Below, piece by piece: positions 22,898 through 35,178 of a stretch of DNA of 64,000 nucleotides. This stretch comes from Tillus elongatus. Taxonomy: Eukaryota > Arthropoda > Insecta > Coleoptera > Cleridae. Location of the stretch: assembly GCA_964006375.1 (NCBI GenBank), contig OZ023269.1, positions 9,479,926 through 9,543,925 on the forward strand, in the 5' to 3' direction. The position numbers were made by a program, and so were the translations under genes. Below the pieces are notes generated by a model. The model saw only the letters and a list, made by a program, of their open reading frames with translations, did no database searches and was not told the origin of the DNA. The first letter of the stretch is position 1. Every line of letters begins with the position of its first letter.

Positions 22898-23421
22898 GTA
22901 CATTATGCACAATCAAAAACCATATATATTTCCCAATTATATATAATTACGCAAAAATCCCTTATTTACACATATTAGTTAAAGGTAAAAACGGGAAATA
23001 AGTACCAAATGCACATCATTGTTCTACGCATATATTTAATTAGATATATTTGAATGTAAATAGTCTATTAAAAGTTTTGTTTGTAGTATGTTAAAGCAAT
23101 TTTATTTATCAGAGAATGACATTTTGATAATGCTTCAGTAGCAGGATGTCTCTGATAAAACGAAAAATGAGTTATTGTCAATAACAAAAATGTTTACGTA
23201 TATTATAATTTCTTATTGATGAATTTTAAACATTATTGGATAATTAGTAGATGTATTTGCAATGACAATATGTAACTGTCTTCATTAAAACACTATAAAA
23301 TTTAGGCTTTATGATTTGTTGTTAAAATTTGAAATTAAATATGAAAGAATCTGTCTTTCCATTTAAAGATTAATAAGTTAAAAGAATAATGAAAATACTG
23401 TATTGCAATAAAAAACGCACA
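22898..23421. other. AT-rich DNA, nothing recognised
   Basis: No repeat, open frame or exon was recognised. Confidence 0.4.
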
Positions 23422-25446
23422 CAGTGTGTAAAAGTCAAATGGAATAAATTCATTATTTCGGTTACTGTACATTCTTATAAAAAATCCCGAAACACGTCAT
23501 ATTTAAATTATAAATTGACATTTTTCAACGTGAAAATGCGATCCCTACCTTCATCCCCCTTCGAATGACAGGTACAACCCCCAATTTTTTATAGGGGAAG
23601 TATAGGCTTGTGATATGTCGTTTGAAAGATCTGTTCATTCTCTATTCAAAAATGTTATCGTTTTCAAGTTTATTGCAACAATTAAGATAGAATAAAATAA
23701 AATCATGTGGTTACCGAAATTCGCTACAATACAACAAAAAACTAAAATGTAATGCAAAATGTAATAAAATGCAAAACACTAAAAAGAACTATGAATGTCA
23801 ATGAAGTAGATGTTCAAAATGTTCACCGCGAACTTCTTGACAACACCCTAATCTTAAATAAAACTGTCTTCTAACATTATTTAACATATCAGGCGTGATC
23901 GACCTAATCGCAAGCGTTATTCGTTCTTTTAAGTCATTTAAATCAAAAGGTTTAGTTTTGTACACAATGCTCTTCACATATCCCCATAAAAAGAAATCTA
24001 ATAAGGTAAGATCAGGTGATCGCGCTGGCCATTCTATCGATCCACGCCTCCCTATCCTCCAATTGGGAAATATTGCATCGGGGTACTGCCAAACATTGAG
24101 TTGATAATGTGGTGGTGCTCCATCCTGCTGAAACCATATCGTATTCACTGGAACTTGAGGGTTTCCTGGATCAGGATCTAAATTTGCCAAAGTTGGAATG
24201 ACATTATTTTGAAGTAGTGCCAAATAATTATTGCCATTCAAATTACCCTCAATGAAAAAGGGACCAATTATATGGTTTCCAACAATGCCTGCCCAAACAT
24301 TAACCTTCTGAGGGTAATGCGTGTATTCTTCTCTCATCCAGTGAGGATTTGTCGTTACCCAGTAGCGACAATTTTGCCGATTAGCATGACCGTTAAGTGA
24401 AAAAGTGCACTCATTAGAAAACATAACGTCTTCTAATTGGATAATATTGTTATCCAACATGTTCATCATTCGCTCACAAAAATAAGTTCTCCTATCATAA
24501 TCGTCTTCCATGAGCTCCTGAGTAGGTATCATTTTATAGGGATGCATTTTATTTTGTTTTAATATGTTAACTATCGATGCATGGCTGACATTAAATGTAG
24601 TGGATGCCTGTCTAGCCTATGTATGTGGGTTTTCCATAAATTCAAGCATCACATCTAATTTGATTTCATTACTCAGTGCATTGGCTGCATTTTTTATGTG
24701 CCTTACATGACCAAACTCGCAAAACTGCTTCTCTATTTTACTAATTGTTCCTTGTGATATAGGCGGTAAATCAGGAAATTCCTAATGAAATAGGCCAGTT
24801 ACTTCATGTTGTGTTCGGGTTTTATCTCCGTAACCAATAATTTGTATAACTGTTATTTTATGCATTTCCGTTAATCTAACAATTTTTCAGAATTGAAGTT
24901 AACGAAATTCAAACTAAAATTATAATACTAACAATTTAAATGACAACTTATAATTACAATTTGCTTAGGCGTTTTAAACAAACTAACATTGCCTCGGAAA
25001 CTCTTTAATGTATTTTTAATGGATACAATGTAAAAAGCACATTACTATGGTTTTTGCTTACTTTCTTATCTTCAAGACCTAAACGGGAAATAAGTTTTGA
25101 GTATACTAATTACAATATTGTAATAAGTTTGGAGTATTTTATAGCGAATTTCGGTAACCACATAATTTTATTTTATTCTATCTTAATTGTTGCAATAAAC
25201 TTGAAAACGATAACATTTTTGAATAGAGAATGAACAGACATTTCAAACGACATATCACAAGCCTATACTGCCCCTTAAAAAAATTGGGGGTTGTACCTGC
25301 CATTCGAAGGGGGTTGAAGGTAGGGATCGCATTTTCACGTTGAAAAATGTCAATTTATAATTTTAATTTGACGTGTTTAGGGATTTTTTATAATAATGTA
25401 CAGTAATCGAAATAATGAATTTATTCCATTTGGCTTTTACACTCTG
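23422..25446 (-). mobile_element. DD41D (rosa-like) transposon with ~305-bp inverted repeats
   Basis: Left (23422-23726) and right (25141-25446) ends are inverted repeats with about 90 percent or better identity by eye. Both ends carry GTGTAAAAG and AATGGAATAAATTCATTATT, and both inner ends carry GGTTACCGAAATTCGCTA or its complement. The right flank is TA. This is the best-preserved DNA transposon in the window, at 2,025 bp. Confidence 0.92.
23798..24865 (-). pseudogene. DD41D transposase, nearly complete
   Basis: Starts ATG 24865-24863 (MHKITVIQIIGYGDKTRTQH) and runs about 355 codons to the stop at 23800-23798. The N-terminal helix-turn-helix region (ISQGTISKIEKQF and ASTTFNVSHASIVNIL) holds two stop codons, after GLFH and after NPHT. 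From 24547 the frame is open for 249 codons. The first catalytic motif reads FSNECTF, so the expected Asp is Asn. The second is WFQQDGAPPHY and the third SPDLTLLDFFLWG, with 41 residues between the two Asp. RWPARSPDL-type spacing is as in rosa elements. The stops and the lost Asp mean it is dead. Confidence 0.9.
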
Positions 25447-25550
25447 TATAGTTACATTTTAAATATGTAACAGCAACATAATTGTTTATTATTATTATTA
25501 TTATTTTGACCACAGCCATATATCCAATGAGAATAGCGGAAAGTGCCATC

Positions 25551-26440
25551 GGACGACAGCACCCTCCACTCAAATATACAATATTCTAAGCCTGTCTCTT
25601 TAGCCCAATTAGATGAGGATATGGAGGGTTCTGTCTCCGTGGGTCTCCAAAAAATATTAGACTGGGAAAGTAGAGATCTTGTACAATTCAACTCCACCAA
25701 ATCTCAGTCTTGCTTTCTTTCTCATAAGAGATACACCAACCCTAGATCCATCACAATGAACAACCAAGTGATTCAAAGTAATGAGTCCTTTTCTCTTGTT
25801 GGCATTTCTGTGGATCGAAATCTTAATTGGTACCAACATGTCACATCAATTGCAGAAGCGGCTGCTAAGAAATTAGGTTTCCTCTTCCGGGCTCGCAAAT
25901 ACTTTTCACCAGCTAAACTCTATACCTTATATACTTCACAAATAAGGCCAAACCTCGAATACTGCTCCAACATCTGGGGTGCAGCTGCCGCTTCTACACT
26001 CGCTATCCTGGACTCCATTCAAAAGAGAGCTATACGTATCATCGGTGACCCTACCCTCACCCAAAGGCTGCCATCCCTTGCTCACCGACGTGCCGTTGGT
26101 GACCTCTCTCTCTTTTATAGATATCTGCACGGGCACTGCTCAGAGGAGCTTTTCTCCATAGTTCCCCCACCTGCTGCCCCAAACAGATCTGCCAGGGGAA
26201 CAGAGCGAATGCATCCTTTTACTGTCCAGGTCACCAGACATAGTACATCTTGTTATGCCCGCTCTTTTGTCCCGAGGACTTCCAAGTTGTGGAATTCCTT
26301 GCCGGCACATGTTTTTCCTTCTCCTCCGAACCTCCAAACCTTCAAGTCCAGAATTAACAAGTTGCCTCTTTCCTCCTTGTCAACACCCACGGTACGATAG
26401 TATTTAGGCTGTAAGCCCTCGTGGTGTGTTGTTGAAATTT
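25551..26440 (+). mobile_element. CR1/L2-like LINE, copy b, 5'-truncated
   Basis: Starts within the YADDS region of the reverse transcriptase (GGACGACAGCACCCTCC) and runs to the shared 3' tail. The coding part (25543-26400) is one open frame of about 285 codons, with an in-frame deletion (LDEDMEG for LDEDRRLMEG) but no stop, ending SLSTPTVR. It covers the thumb and C-terminal domain only, so it cannot be active. Confidence 0.92.
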
Positions 26441-26464
26441 TAAAAAAATCTTTGGGGATGTGAC

Positions 26465-26893
26465 GTTCTAGGCTTCCACGGTAACTTCCGCGCACATACA
26501 TTACAGCAATAAGAAAGCTGTAGGAAGAAAACTAGCGAGCGAAAACAACTACTCCCCTGGCATTTGAACTACACCACTCACAAATCACCATCACTTAGTG
26601 TAAGTTGTAAAGCATTAGACGCAGACCGATTTCGTCCTCGTTTTATAGACGCAGGTGTGGCTTAATGAAGAGTTAATGAGGAGGACGAAACCGGTCTGTC
26701 TTCTGCTTTACATCTTACCGCAAGTCCCGGCAGGACTGACGTGATGAGTGAAGAGACCTAGTAAGTGATGTAATTCAATGCGCGTCGTGGGTTTAGCCAG
26801 GGGAGTAGTTGTTTTAGCTCGCTTGTTTTCTTCCCAAAGCTTCCTTCTTCCTGTACTGTGTATGCGTTAAAGCTGCTGTGGAAGCCTAGAACC
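26465..26893. mobile_element. ~430-bp foldback element with ~180-bp arms
   Basis: The two halves are inverted repeats. TTCTAGGCTTCCAC at the left end is mirrored by GTGGAAGCCTAGAA at the right, and AACAACTACTCCCCTGGC at about 26547 is mirrored at about 26796. Near the centre GATTTCGTCCTCGTTTTAT is mirrored by GAGGAGGACGAAACCGGTC. No open frame. No target duplication was identified. Confidence 0.85.
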
Positions 26894-27422
26894 AGTTTTC
26901 CCTGGAAAATGTTGGTTTATTATTCGGAAATGTATTTGGAACTTCGAAAATAACAAAGTTATTGTAACCAAATTTGGTATGCAAATTGTGGATATACAAT
27001 GGATGCAATATGCTAAAATGTATATCTCTAGGCTAAAATTTAGGTCATAAGGGTTCAAAAAAAATTGGCCAGAATAAAAGTTAATAATAAAAGAAAAAAA
27101 AATTGATCGTACTTCAGGGCACAGGAGCGGACACAAGACCAAGATGTATGTAATTAATATAATATGTTAAATAATGCAGGCATAGATAAGTTTCTTAAGG
27201 ATAAGCTTTGTGTGTAAAAAAGTCGTACATTACGAGGAAAAACTTTGCAAGTTTTATGGTTTTACTTTAAAAAACGTGACGACTTGAAACGTCAAAATTG
27301 GTGATTTGAAACAAGGATTCTGAAACGAATGCGGGTTTTGGACAACAAATATTGCAATGAGTGTGTTTAACAAGATCCTAAATTTCTTCTTTAACAGCTA
27401 TTATTCTATATCTCACTAAAAT
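26894..27422. repeat. Diverged repeat DNA, no gene
   Basis: Similar in part to 34440-34640 (CCAAATTTGGTA..., AAAATTTAG...) and in inverted orientation to 6840-6995 and 36415-36640. It belongs to the family A group. No gene was seen. Confidence 0.5.
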
Positions 27423-28005
27423 GAAACTCTTTTTTGTATTTTAACGCCGTTCTATTTCCGCGACTATGGTCAATCCCTAGCGCCGCTGTGGCCGTGTTGG
27501 AAAGTCGAGTAAAACTTTCCAATTCGGACTCGGGGGACGACGGTTCGAGACTCACCGGCAGCGGATGATTTTGCAAATCACTTCTGGCGTTGAGATCGAG
27601 CTTAGGGTGGAGGGTAATGCACAATAGGTCAGGGGCTGCAGTGCTATCGGGCGGCAAAGCCGCGGACGAGCCCTGAGGGAGAAAAAAAAGGTCAATCCCC
27701 GATGCCAGGGAGTAGTTTCACCTCACTATCCCGGAAATTTTGTCGAACCCCTGCAATTTTGTAAGGATCGAGGGTAGGGATCTTTAACATGCCGAACATC
27801 GCATGGGTACGGGACCAACGGCTTTACGCGTCTTCAGAAAGGCGGAACGTGCAGACGTTCAACTTGCTCAAATGCAATGGCACAACCTCGGTTGATGTTA
27901 ATTTTGCAGTATGTATTGAAAAAGTTAAAGAGGAACTCTGGGACTCGAACCCAGTACGCTTCGATTCAGAGGCACACGTTCTTACCACTGGACCACTGAG
28001 GGTCT
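27423..28005 (-). mobile_element. SINE-1, minus copy, interrupted by SINE-2
   Basis: The tRNA-like head is at the right end (reverse complement of GGGTTCGAGTCCC near 27944, A-box region near 27990). The body runs left to about 27423. The insertion at 27478-27689 splits it. Identity to the plus copies at 7.0 and 29.0 kb is clear over the whole body. Confidence 0.85.
27478..27689 (+). mobile_element. SINE-2, tRNA-Ser-like SINE inserted in SINE-1
   Basis: Flanked by GGTCAATCCC at 27468-27477 and 27690-27699. The head of about 85 bp resembles tRNA-Ser: GTGGCCGTGTTGG (A box), GACGGTTCGAGACTC (B box), and CACCGGCAGCGG at the acceptor end. The last ~60 bases (GCAGTGCTATCGGGCGGCAA to CCCTGAGGGA) match the 3' ends of the RNase H LINE at 58.9 and 62.5 kb. 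It ends in an A run. A second copy, 212 bp and similar throughout, is at 51241-51452. Confidence 0.88.
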
Positions 28006-28050
28006 GCAATACACCGTTTCAGTAATGTTTTAGTAGCAGCTTAAATTATG

Positions 28051-28323
28051 ATGTGTGTGTTTTGTTTCTTTAACGTCGGCCTATTTCCGCGACTATGGCC
28101 AATCACCGACGCCAGGGAGCAGTTTTACCTCACTATCCTGGAAATTTTGCCGAACCCCTGCCTTTCTGTAAGGAGGGTAGGGATCTTTAACGTGCCCAAC
28201 ATCGCATGAACACGGGAACGATGGCTTCACGCTCCCTCCGAAGGGCGGAACGTGCAGACATTCAACTTGCTCAAATACAATGCCAGAACCTCGGTTGATG
28301 TGAATTTTACAGTTCGTACTGAA
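28051..28323 (-). mobile_element. SINE-1, minus copy lacking the tRNA head
   Basis: Body and tail of SINE-1 (tail side at 28051 with GTGTGTGTTTTG) without the tRNA-like head. It ends exactly where the 159-bp tandem array begins. Confidence 0.8.
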
Positions 28324-28324
28324 A

Positions 28325-28860
28325 TTAGTTCACAATTGACAAAAATATTGGTGAACATACATAAAAAACTTTGTTGAGGATATCCCTCGATTTCCTGAGA
28401 TTCTATCATCAAATCCTGACTGGGTGAAAATGGGACCACTTGTGGAGTATATATCCTTTCAAACAAAAAAAGGTTTTTTAAAATTGATCCACCATTGACG
28501 AAAATATCGGTGAACATACATACAAAAATAATTTTTGAGGATTTCCCTCTATTTCCCTGAGATCGCATCATCAGATGCTGACTTGGTGAAAATGGGACCA
28601 CCTCAGGAGTATAGCTTTCCAAACAAAAAAATATATTTCAAAATTGGTCTACAATTGACGGAAATAACGGCGAACATACATACAATTATTTTTTGAGGAT
28701 TTCCCTCGATTTCTCTAAGATCTTATCATTAGATCCTGACTTGGTAAAAATTGGACCACCTCGGGAGTATACCCTTTTAAACAAAAAATGAGTTTTTCAA
28801 ATTTGTCCACAACTGACGAAAATATCGGTGAACATACATAAAAAAATACATACAGACGAA
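28325..28860. repeat. Tandem array, ~159-bp unit, about 3.3 copies
   Basis: Unit starts (ACAATTGACGAAAATAT...GGTGAACATACATAC) at about 28331, 28490, 28650 and 28808, giving spacings of 159, 160 and 158. Units also share GAGGATTTCCCTCGATTT and GTGAAAATGGGACCACCT. Copies differ by roughly 10-20 percent by eye. Confidence 0.92.
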
Positions 28861-28955
28861 CATAGAACCTTTTCCTTTTTTGAAGTCTGTTAAAAATGCG
28901 ATGAGGATATACTAAACAATAGAACGCAGATTAAGTCTATACTTTACATTTAATT

Positions 28956-29314
28956 TTAGAACATCGGTGGTTCAGCTGTAAGAACGTGTGCCTCTGAACC
29001 GAAGGGTACTGGGTTCGATCCCAGGGTACTCCTTTCACTTTTTCAGTACAAACTGTAAAATTAACATCAACCGAGGTTCTGGCATTGTATTTGAGCAAGT
29101 TGAATGTCTGCACGTTCCGCCCTTCGGAGGGGGCGTAAAGCCGTCGGTCCCGTGTCCATGCGATGTTGGGCACGTTAAAGATCCCTACCCTCCTTACAGA
29201 AAGGCAGGGGTTCGGCAAAATTTCCAGGATAGTAAGGTAAAACTGCTCCCTGGCGTCGGTGATTGGCCATAGTCGCGGAAATAGGCCGACGTTAAAAAAA
29301 CAAAAAACACACAC
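28956..29314 (+). mobile_element. SINE-1, full-length copy with 10-bp target duplication
   Basis: ACATTTAATT flanks it at 28946-28955 and 29315-29324. The head has the A box TCGGTGGTTCAGCTGTAAG and the B box GGGTTCGATCCCAGG, and the tail is CACACACA. The intact duplication suggests a fairly recent insertion. Confidence 0.9.
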
Positions 29315-29489
29315 ACATTTAATTGTTGGGTAGGTTATGATCATTTGTTTCTAAAATGTGCATTAAAAATATAATTCTTTATAGTCGATAAGAAAGAAAA
29401 TCAATCAACAATAGCTTTAATTTTAGACTTATAGTAGTAGTAATAGTAATATAGTCGGTACATAAATTATACAAGGTGCTGTACAAATA

Positions 29490-30209
29490 TTTATTTATTT
29501 ATTTAATTAAACAACCCATACAGTCAGGAGCCCAGTAACATGGATTTATATAAGAACTAAAGAGAAATTAAAAACTATAGCTTAAAAATTAAAAAATATA
29601 TATATAAAAAATAACTAAGATGTGGTGTGCCCACGAAGCAGGGATTCCCTAGAGGCCGTGGAAAAGGAAAATCAACATGACTAAATATGCCAGTATCGGA
29701 AGAATTATATTCTGCACACATAGAATACAAGGGTGATTTTAAAAGCAGATTAGTTCTGGAAATCGGAAGTAAAAAAGTATGAGTAGAACGAGTCTGACAG
29801 TCGTAGAGAGGAGAGCGAAAAGGCAGCTGGGAGAGAAGTTTAGGTGCATCAATAATTCCGTGAATAAGCTTAAATAAAAACACTGACCTGAAAGAGTTCT
29901 CCTGTCAGCAATAAAACCAAATCTAGTGAGTAACAAATTGTAAGACATGCCTCTTTGAGGATAAATTTTGTCAACAAAATAAGACAAATACTTCAAAAAC
30001 CTACGCTGGACAGATTCTAGAAGCGTAATGAGGCAGGAGTAGAAGGGCATCCAGCACAAGCTGGCATATTCAACATGAAAACGGACAAAATCATTATATA
30101 GACAGATAGGAGTTTCAGTAGATGAAAAATTCCCAGCGCTTCTAACAACAAATCCTAGGCTTTTCATAGAAGTTCTAAGAATACTGTTCAGATGTAAATT
30201 AAACTTCAA
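29490..30209 (-). mobile_element. Non-LTR retrotransposon 3' fragment, third family
   Basis: Reading down from 30209, the translation gives the C-terminal part of a reverse transcriptase ORF (LRTSMKSLGFVVRS, then LLESVQRRFLKYLSYF, then FGFIADRRTLSGQ). It continues after a frameshift near 29880 with FLFKLIHGIIDAPKLL and LPFRSPLYDCQTRSTHTF. The 3' end has a TTAATTAAATAAATAAATA tail (complement at about 29490-29510). The catalytic domain is missing. Its 5' end meets the 5' end of the Jockey copy head to head. Confidence 0.8.
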
Positions 30210-32101
30210 GTGTCAAGTGTGGATCCATGATACTACTTGTACAACGCTGTCTACCCAAGACAATTCCGTCTGGCAAATGGCAAAAGCCCTTCGCTCCCAA
30301 AAACTTCCGATAACCCCGCTTCACGGCCGTAACGGTGTCGTATACACGGATGCGGAGAAAGCTACTGCATTCGCAGATCATCTGGAGTTGCAATTCAGCC
30401 CGAATTATAAAAACGTGGATCTGTTGCACGTAGCAAGAAGGCACCGCTACGTAAGGAGTGCGCTTTGCGCCAACCCAGACACAACTATCAAGCCCACAAC
30501 TTTCGAAAAAGTTTCCCAAATAATCAAAGCATTAAAAAATAGGAAAGCTCCGGGATACGATGGAATCTCCAACGTAGCCCTGAAAAACCTCCCACGCAAA
30601 GCCGTGGTATTCCTAGTTACGGTTATGAATGCCATGCTGCGATTTAAACATTTTCCTTCCATGTGGAAACTTGCCCACATTATCAACATCCCGAAACCCA
30701 GCAAAGATCCGCTGTTCCCTCAGAACTACAGGCCCATAAGCCTGCTACCAGTCATCGGCAAAATCGCCGAAAAACTGATTCAGAAAAGGCTAGCTACTTT
30801 CACCTCAGAAAATCATATCCTTACGGATGAGCAATTCGGCTTCAGACACCAGCACTCCACCACTGACCAAGTCCTCCGAGTGGTGGAAAACATCACCGAA
30901 GGATTTAATATAAACAAGTCAACTGGTGCAATATTTCTTGACATTGCTCAAGCCTTCGGTATGGTTTGGCTTGCGGGCCTCCTAAACAAATTTTTATCAT
31001 TTAATTATCCTCTCCCTCTGATTCTGCTAATCAGGTCATACCTGCAACAGAGGAAGTACCAGGTCAAACATCTGGAAGCCAGATCTAGAACGTACCCAGC
31101 CACGGCTGGTCTCCCGCAGGGTTCTGCTATCTCCCCTCTGCTGTACAATATATTTGTCGCAGACATTGCGACAACCCCCCTAAACGTGACATACACTGTA
31201 CGCAGACGACACTACCATCCTCAGCAGCTCCACTCAGCCGAGGATAATAACCAAACGACTGCAAACCGCCGTAGTCGAGTTGCAATCATGGTATAGGAAA
31301 TCCCTTCTAGCCATAAACCCCGATAAATGTTCAGCTGTCCTATTTTCCAAGAGGAGACACACACCTCACGATCACGTTTCATTAGACAACCGTCTAATCC
31401 CCTGGCAAGATTACGCCAAATACCTCGGGGTTTTCCTCGACAAACACTTAACATGGCGCCCCCATGTCGATCACGCTCGAAAAAAAAGCCTCGATGTTCA
31501 TCTCGAAGCTGTTCCCACTTCTAAATAGAAATTCTAAATTGTCCATGAACAATAAGTTGCTCATGTACAAAGTCATTACCCGGCCAGCCTTGACCTATGC
31601 ATCACCTGCATGGGCCACCGCGGCCGCAACACACATCAAGACCCTTCAAATCATCCAGAACAAAATTCTGAGAATGGTTACCGGAGCGCCATGGTTTGTC
31701 AGAAACAGTCAGATTCACTCTGATCTGGAAATGCCTTCGATACATGAGTTTATAACTCAATTATCCACAACCCAGTTCGCAAAAGCCGCTTCTCACCCAA
31801 ATGCTCTTCTCCGTAGTGCCACCGACTACGACGAGCAACTTCCACATAAGCATAAGCGTCCAAAGCTTATACTTACCCGCTAAACGCCCCCGCGGCAAAA
31901 ACAGAATGGAAACATTCATACCCAAAAAGTCATTGTGTGTAAATCTTTCCGACGGAGGTATGGACTAAGGTCCGGTACTCCCTGGAAGGGAGTTTTAGTG
32001 AGTAGGTGTACTAAGAGTACGAGTCTCACAGTACCCCGATATCCCACGGCACCGTGAATGAGGTCTGCATGAGGCATCTCTCCCTCCTGTATCCAAAAAA
32101 A
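30210..32101 (+). mobile_element. Jockey-like LINE, 5'-truncated
   Basis: Carries most of the reverse transcriptase and the whole 3' end, and closes with CCTCCTGTATCC and an A run at 32092-32101. It is the longer of two copies; the other is at 17.8 kb. The endonuclease half is missing. Confidence 0.9.
30217..31882 (+). pseudogene. Jockey-type reverse transcriptase, frameshifted
   Basis: An open frame from 30217 to about 31195 covers the linker and fingers/palm: NRKAPGYDGISNVALKNL, NYRPISLLPVIGKIAEKL, FLDIAQAFGMVW (usually KAFD) and GLPQGSAISPLLYNIF. A 2-nt loss at about 31194, compared with the 17.97-kb copy, destroys the reading of the YADD box. The thumb reads on in another frame (ELQSWYRKSLLAINPDKCSA), and the C-terminus after a further shift near 31480 ends KHKRPKLILTR with stop 31880-31882. 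The A box has AFGMVW where AFDxVW is usual, so the first catalytic Asp may also be lost. Confidence 0.88.
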
Positions 32102-34440
32102 ATACTTGTACAAGTGCAATTTAAGATACACTTCTACCTATAATTTAAATACAGAAACAAAAATTTTGCGAACTTTATACAAAAATGGAAGTAATCTTGA
32201 CACCTATGGTAGCGACTATTATGTATAGTTAGTATATTATAGAAAATAATTGAGAATCAGAACTATATGTCTAAGTAAATAATAAACATAATTTGTATTA
32301 AAAAAAATAACAAAGAATTTTATCATTTAAAGTATGCATTGTCAGCTAATATTTAATATGTTAATTATTCTGTACAAATAGCTGGTTTAAGTAAAAAGAA
32401 AGATTAAGTATTGTTTACTAGAAATAAATAATATACCTTTTATGGATACGCCACTGCTTATTCAAATAAAATATAAAATATGGCAATAATATTGTTATTA
32501 CTCATAAAAGTGCGATATCACGATGGCCATGATGATCTCTGATCTATTTTGGTATTTTCTTATTTACTTATGAGTTATGTGTTATAAAAAAATGAAATAA
32601 AACTATATCTGTTTGTTATAAAAAAAACGAAATAAAACTATATCTGTTAATTATAAATTAAGGGAACACCAATGTAAAGGTTGTACTATGATCTTATAAT
32701 TTGTTTAAAGAATTAAAAAGTTTGTTAACGTGACAGTTTGAAGTATTGCCTATTGCTACAAAACAGAGAGCTTTATTTAAGTATCGCTAAAGCTGATTAC
32801 CATGCTAATTGCTAATACCTAAGCTTTACTGGGCAAACTGAGATCTGCGGAATGATGAATGGTTAAGTACAGTTTTACGGTCACTGGTCGCCCGTTCCTG
32901 TAGACCAAGGCAGGCCTGCCTGGCGCTGGCAAGCAAGCAAAAGCATAAAAGCAAAGTATAGGCATTAGGCATGGAGCTTGGGCCAGACCAGCCAAGACAA
33001 GAGCAAGAGATGCTAATTTAAAGATAAAGTTAGCACAAGATATTAGACAATTTTCTGTAGTGAACTGTGAAGTGAGAAATCGATCAACTTGATTTAAATT
33101 GGAGGAAATAATGGTGGGAATTTCTACGGGAGGGCATTTGTACCCGTCAGCCTCCTCGCAAGAAGGTAGCTATTATTTACTATGTATAAATAAAACAACC
33201 TATTATTGATTGGATAGTGACATTTTGATATGGTGGTGGGAGATGTACGGAGAGATGCGTTCATTTAATTTCATACATTTGTGACTGAAAAAATAGGTGT
33301 CATGAAAATAAATTGTTGTGAAACCATGACTCTGTTATAGTGAAAACTTATAATTCGTAAAAAGGTTATGTCAGCCGTCAACAAGGTATGAATACAGTTT
33401 TTTAAGGGTTCGTTTGTGTTTATTTTTCTTTATTTTTGCCGTGCATATTTTTGACGTTTTATATGCATGCTAGTTGAGCTTTACTATTTATGTTTGTATT
33501 TGCGGCAGCTATTTAAAAGAATAGTTGAATCAAAATTGATCAAATTCCAGGAGTCATTGTAACATAAATAAACACAAATATCGAAGTTCGTATTCCTTAG
33601 AACATGAACGTCATTAATGCCTACCTACGTTAGATGGAAAAAAATGTTGATCGGTAATCATCTAGCTACTTTTATTATCAGGATCGGTCTCTGTTATAAA
33701 AGGAACAGCAATTTATTTTTAATATAACATATAATCCTTTAATATAACGAAATTACCCTGTAATTAAATGTAAAATCCGAGAGAACAGTTAAATTATTCT
33801 GTACTATCTTTTTAAACAATAGCAGTTGTAGTCTGCTAAGGTAATCAAAACTAACTATAAATAATAACTCAAATTAACACCTCAGACAAGCAATGAACAT
33901 AAATAAATTGGTATGTACCTTGAACATTAAAAGTGAGACAATAGATTCTTATTATAGGAGGCTGATAATTCACATATTTTAAGATTTGCTATATTGTCAA
34001 AATATGAGGCAAAAATACTAATACCAAAACAGAATACTTATAAATTAAATTATCTGGGTAGGTATATCTAAAAAGGATTTAAGAAATTGTACACTAAAAA
34101 CATTGTTTTTTAAATATATTAATATATTTGTTGCTATGAAAATCTCCTCTAATAATCAAAATAAACAGCTAAAGCAGTTAGTAAAAATATAAATATGTTG
34201 TGTTTACCTTTTATTTTAATGCTTTGTTGTAATAGACATGATTGAATTCACCAACAGTCAATAATTTAGATGTTACTGTAGTAGGCAACCGCATAGTATG
34301 AAAAGAAATGAAAACAAAAGTTACCTAAAGCAGCAGCAGTAGAAAGAGCAAAAAATACTTAAAAATTTAGGTTAAAATGTATTTGTAGAGGTGCCATGAA
34401 TCTTTTGGGCAACAATATGTATTTCTGGATAGCTAGGAAA
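32102..34440. other. AT-rich DNA, few signals
   Basis: No transposon was recognised. 32880-33180 is more GC-rich than its surroundings and contains a possible short first exon (33111-33165). The rest holds only short chance frames. Confidence 0.35.

Positions 34441-35178
<738 letters not shown>

Noticed and set aside
28325..28860. CRISPR array
   Set aside because: Units are contiguous 159-bp tandem repeats with no constant-repeat and variable-spacer pattern, and the window is eukaryotic.
33384..33420. Short first exon (MSAVNK followed by GTATGA)
   Set aside because: Only six codons, and nothing else supports a gene there.
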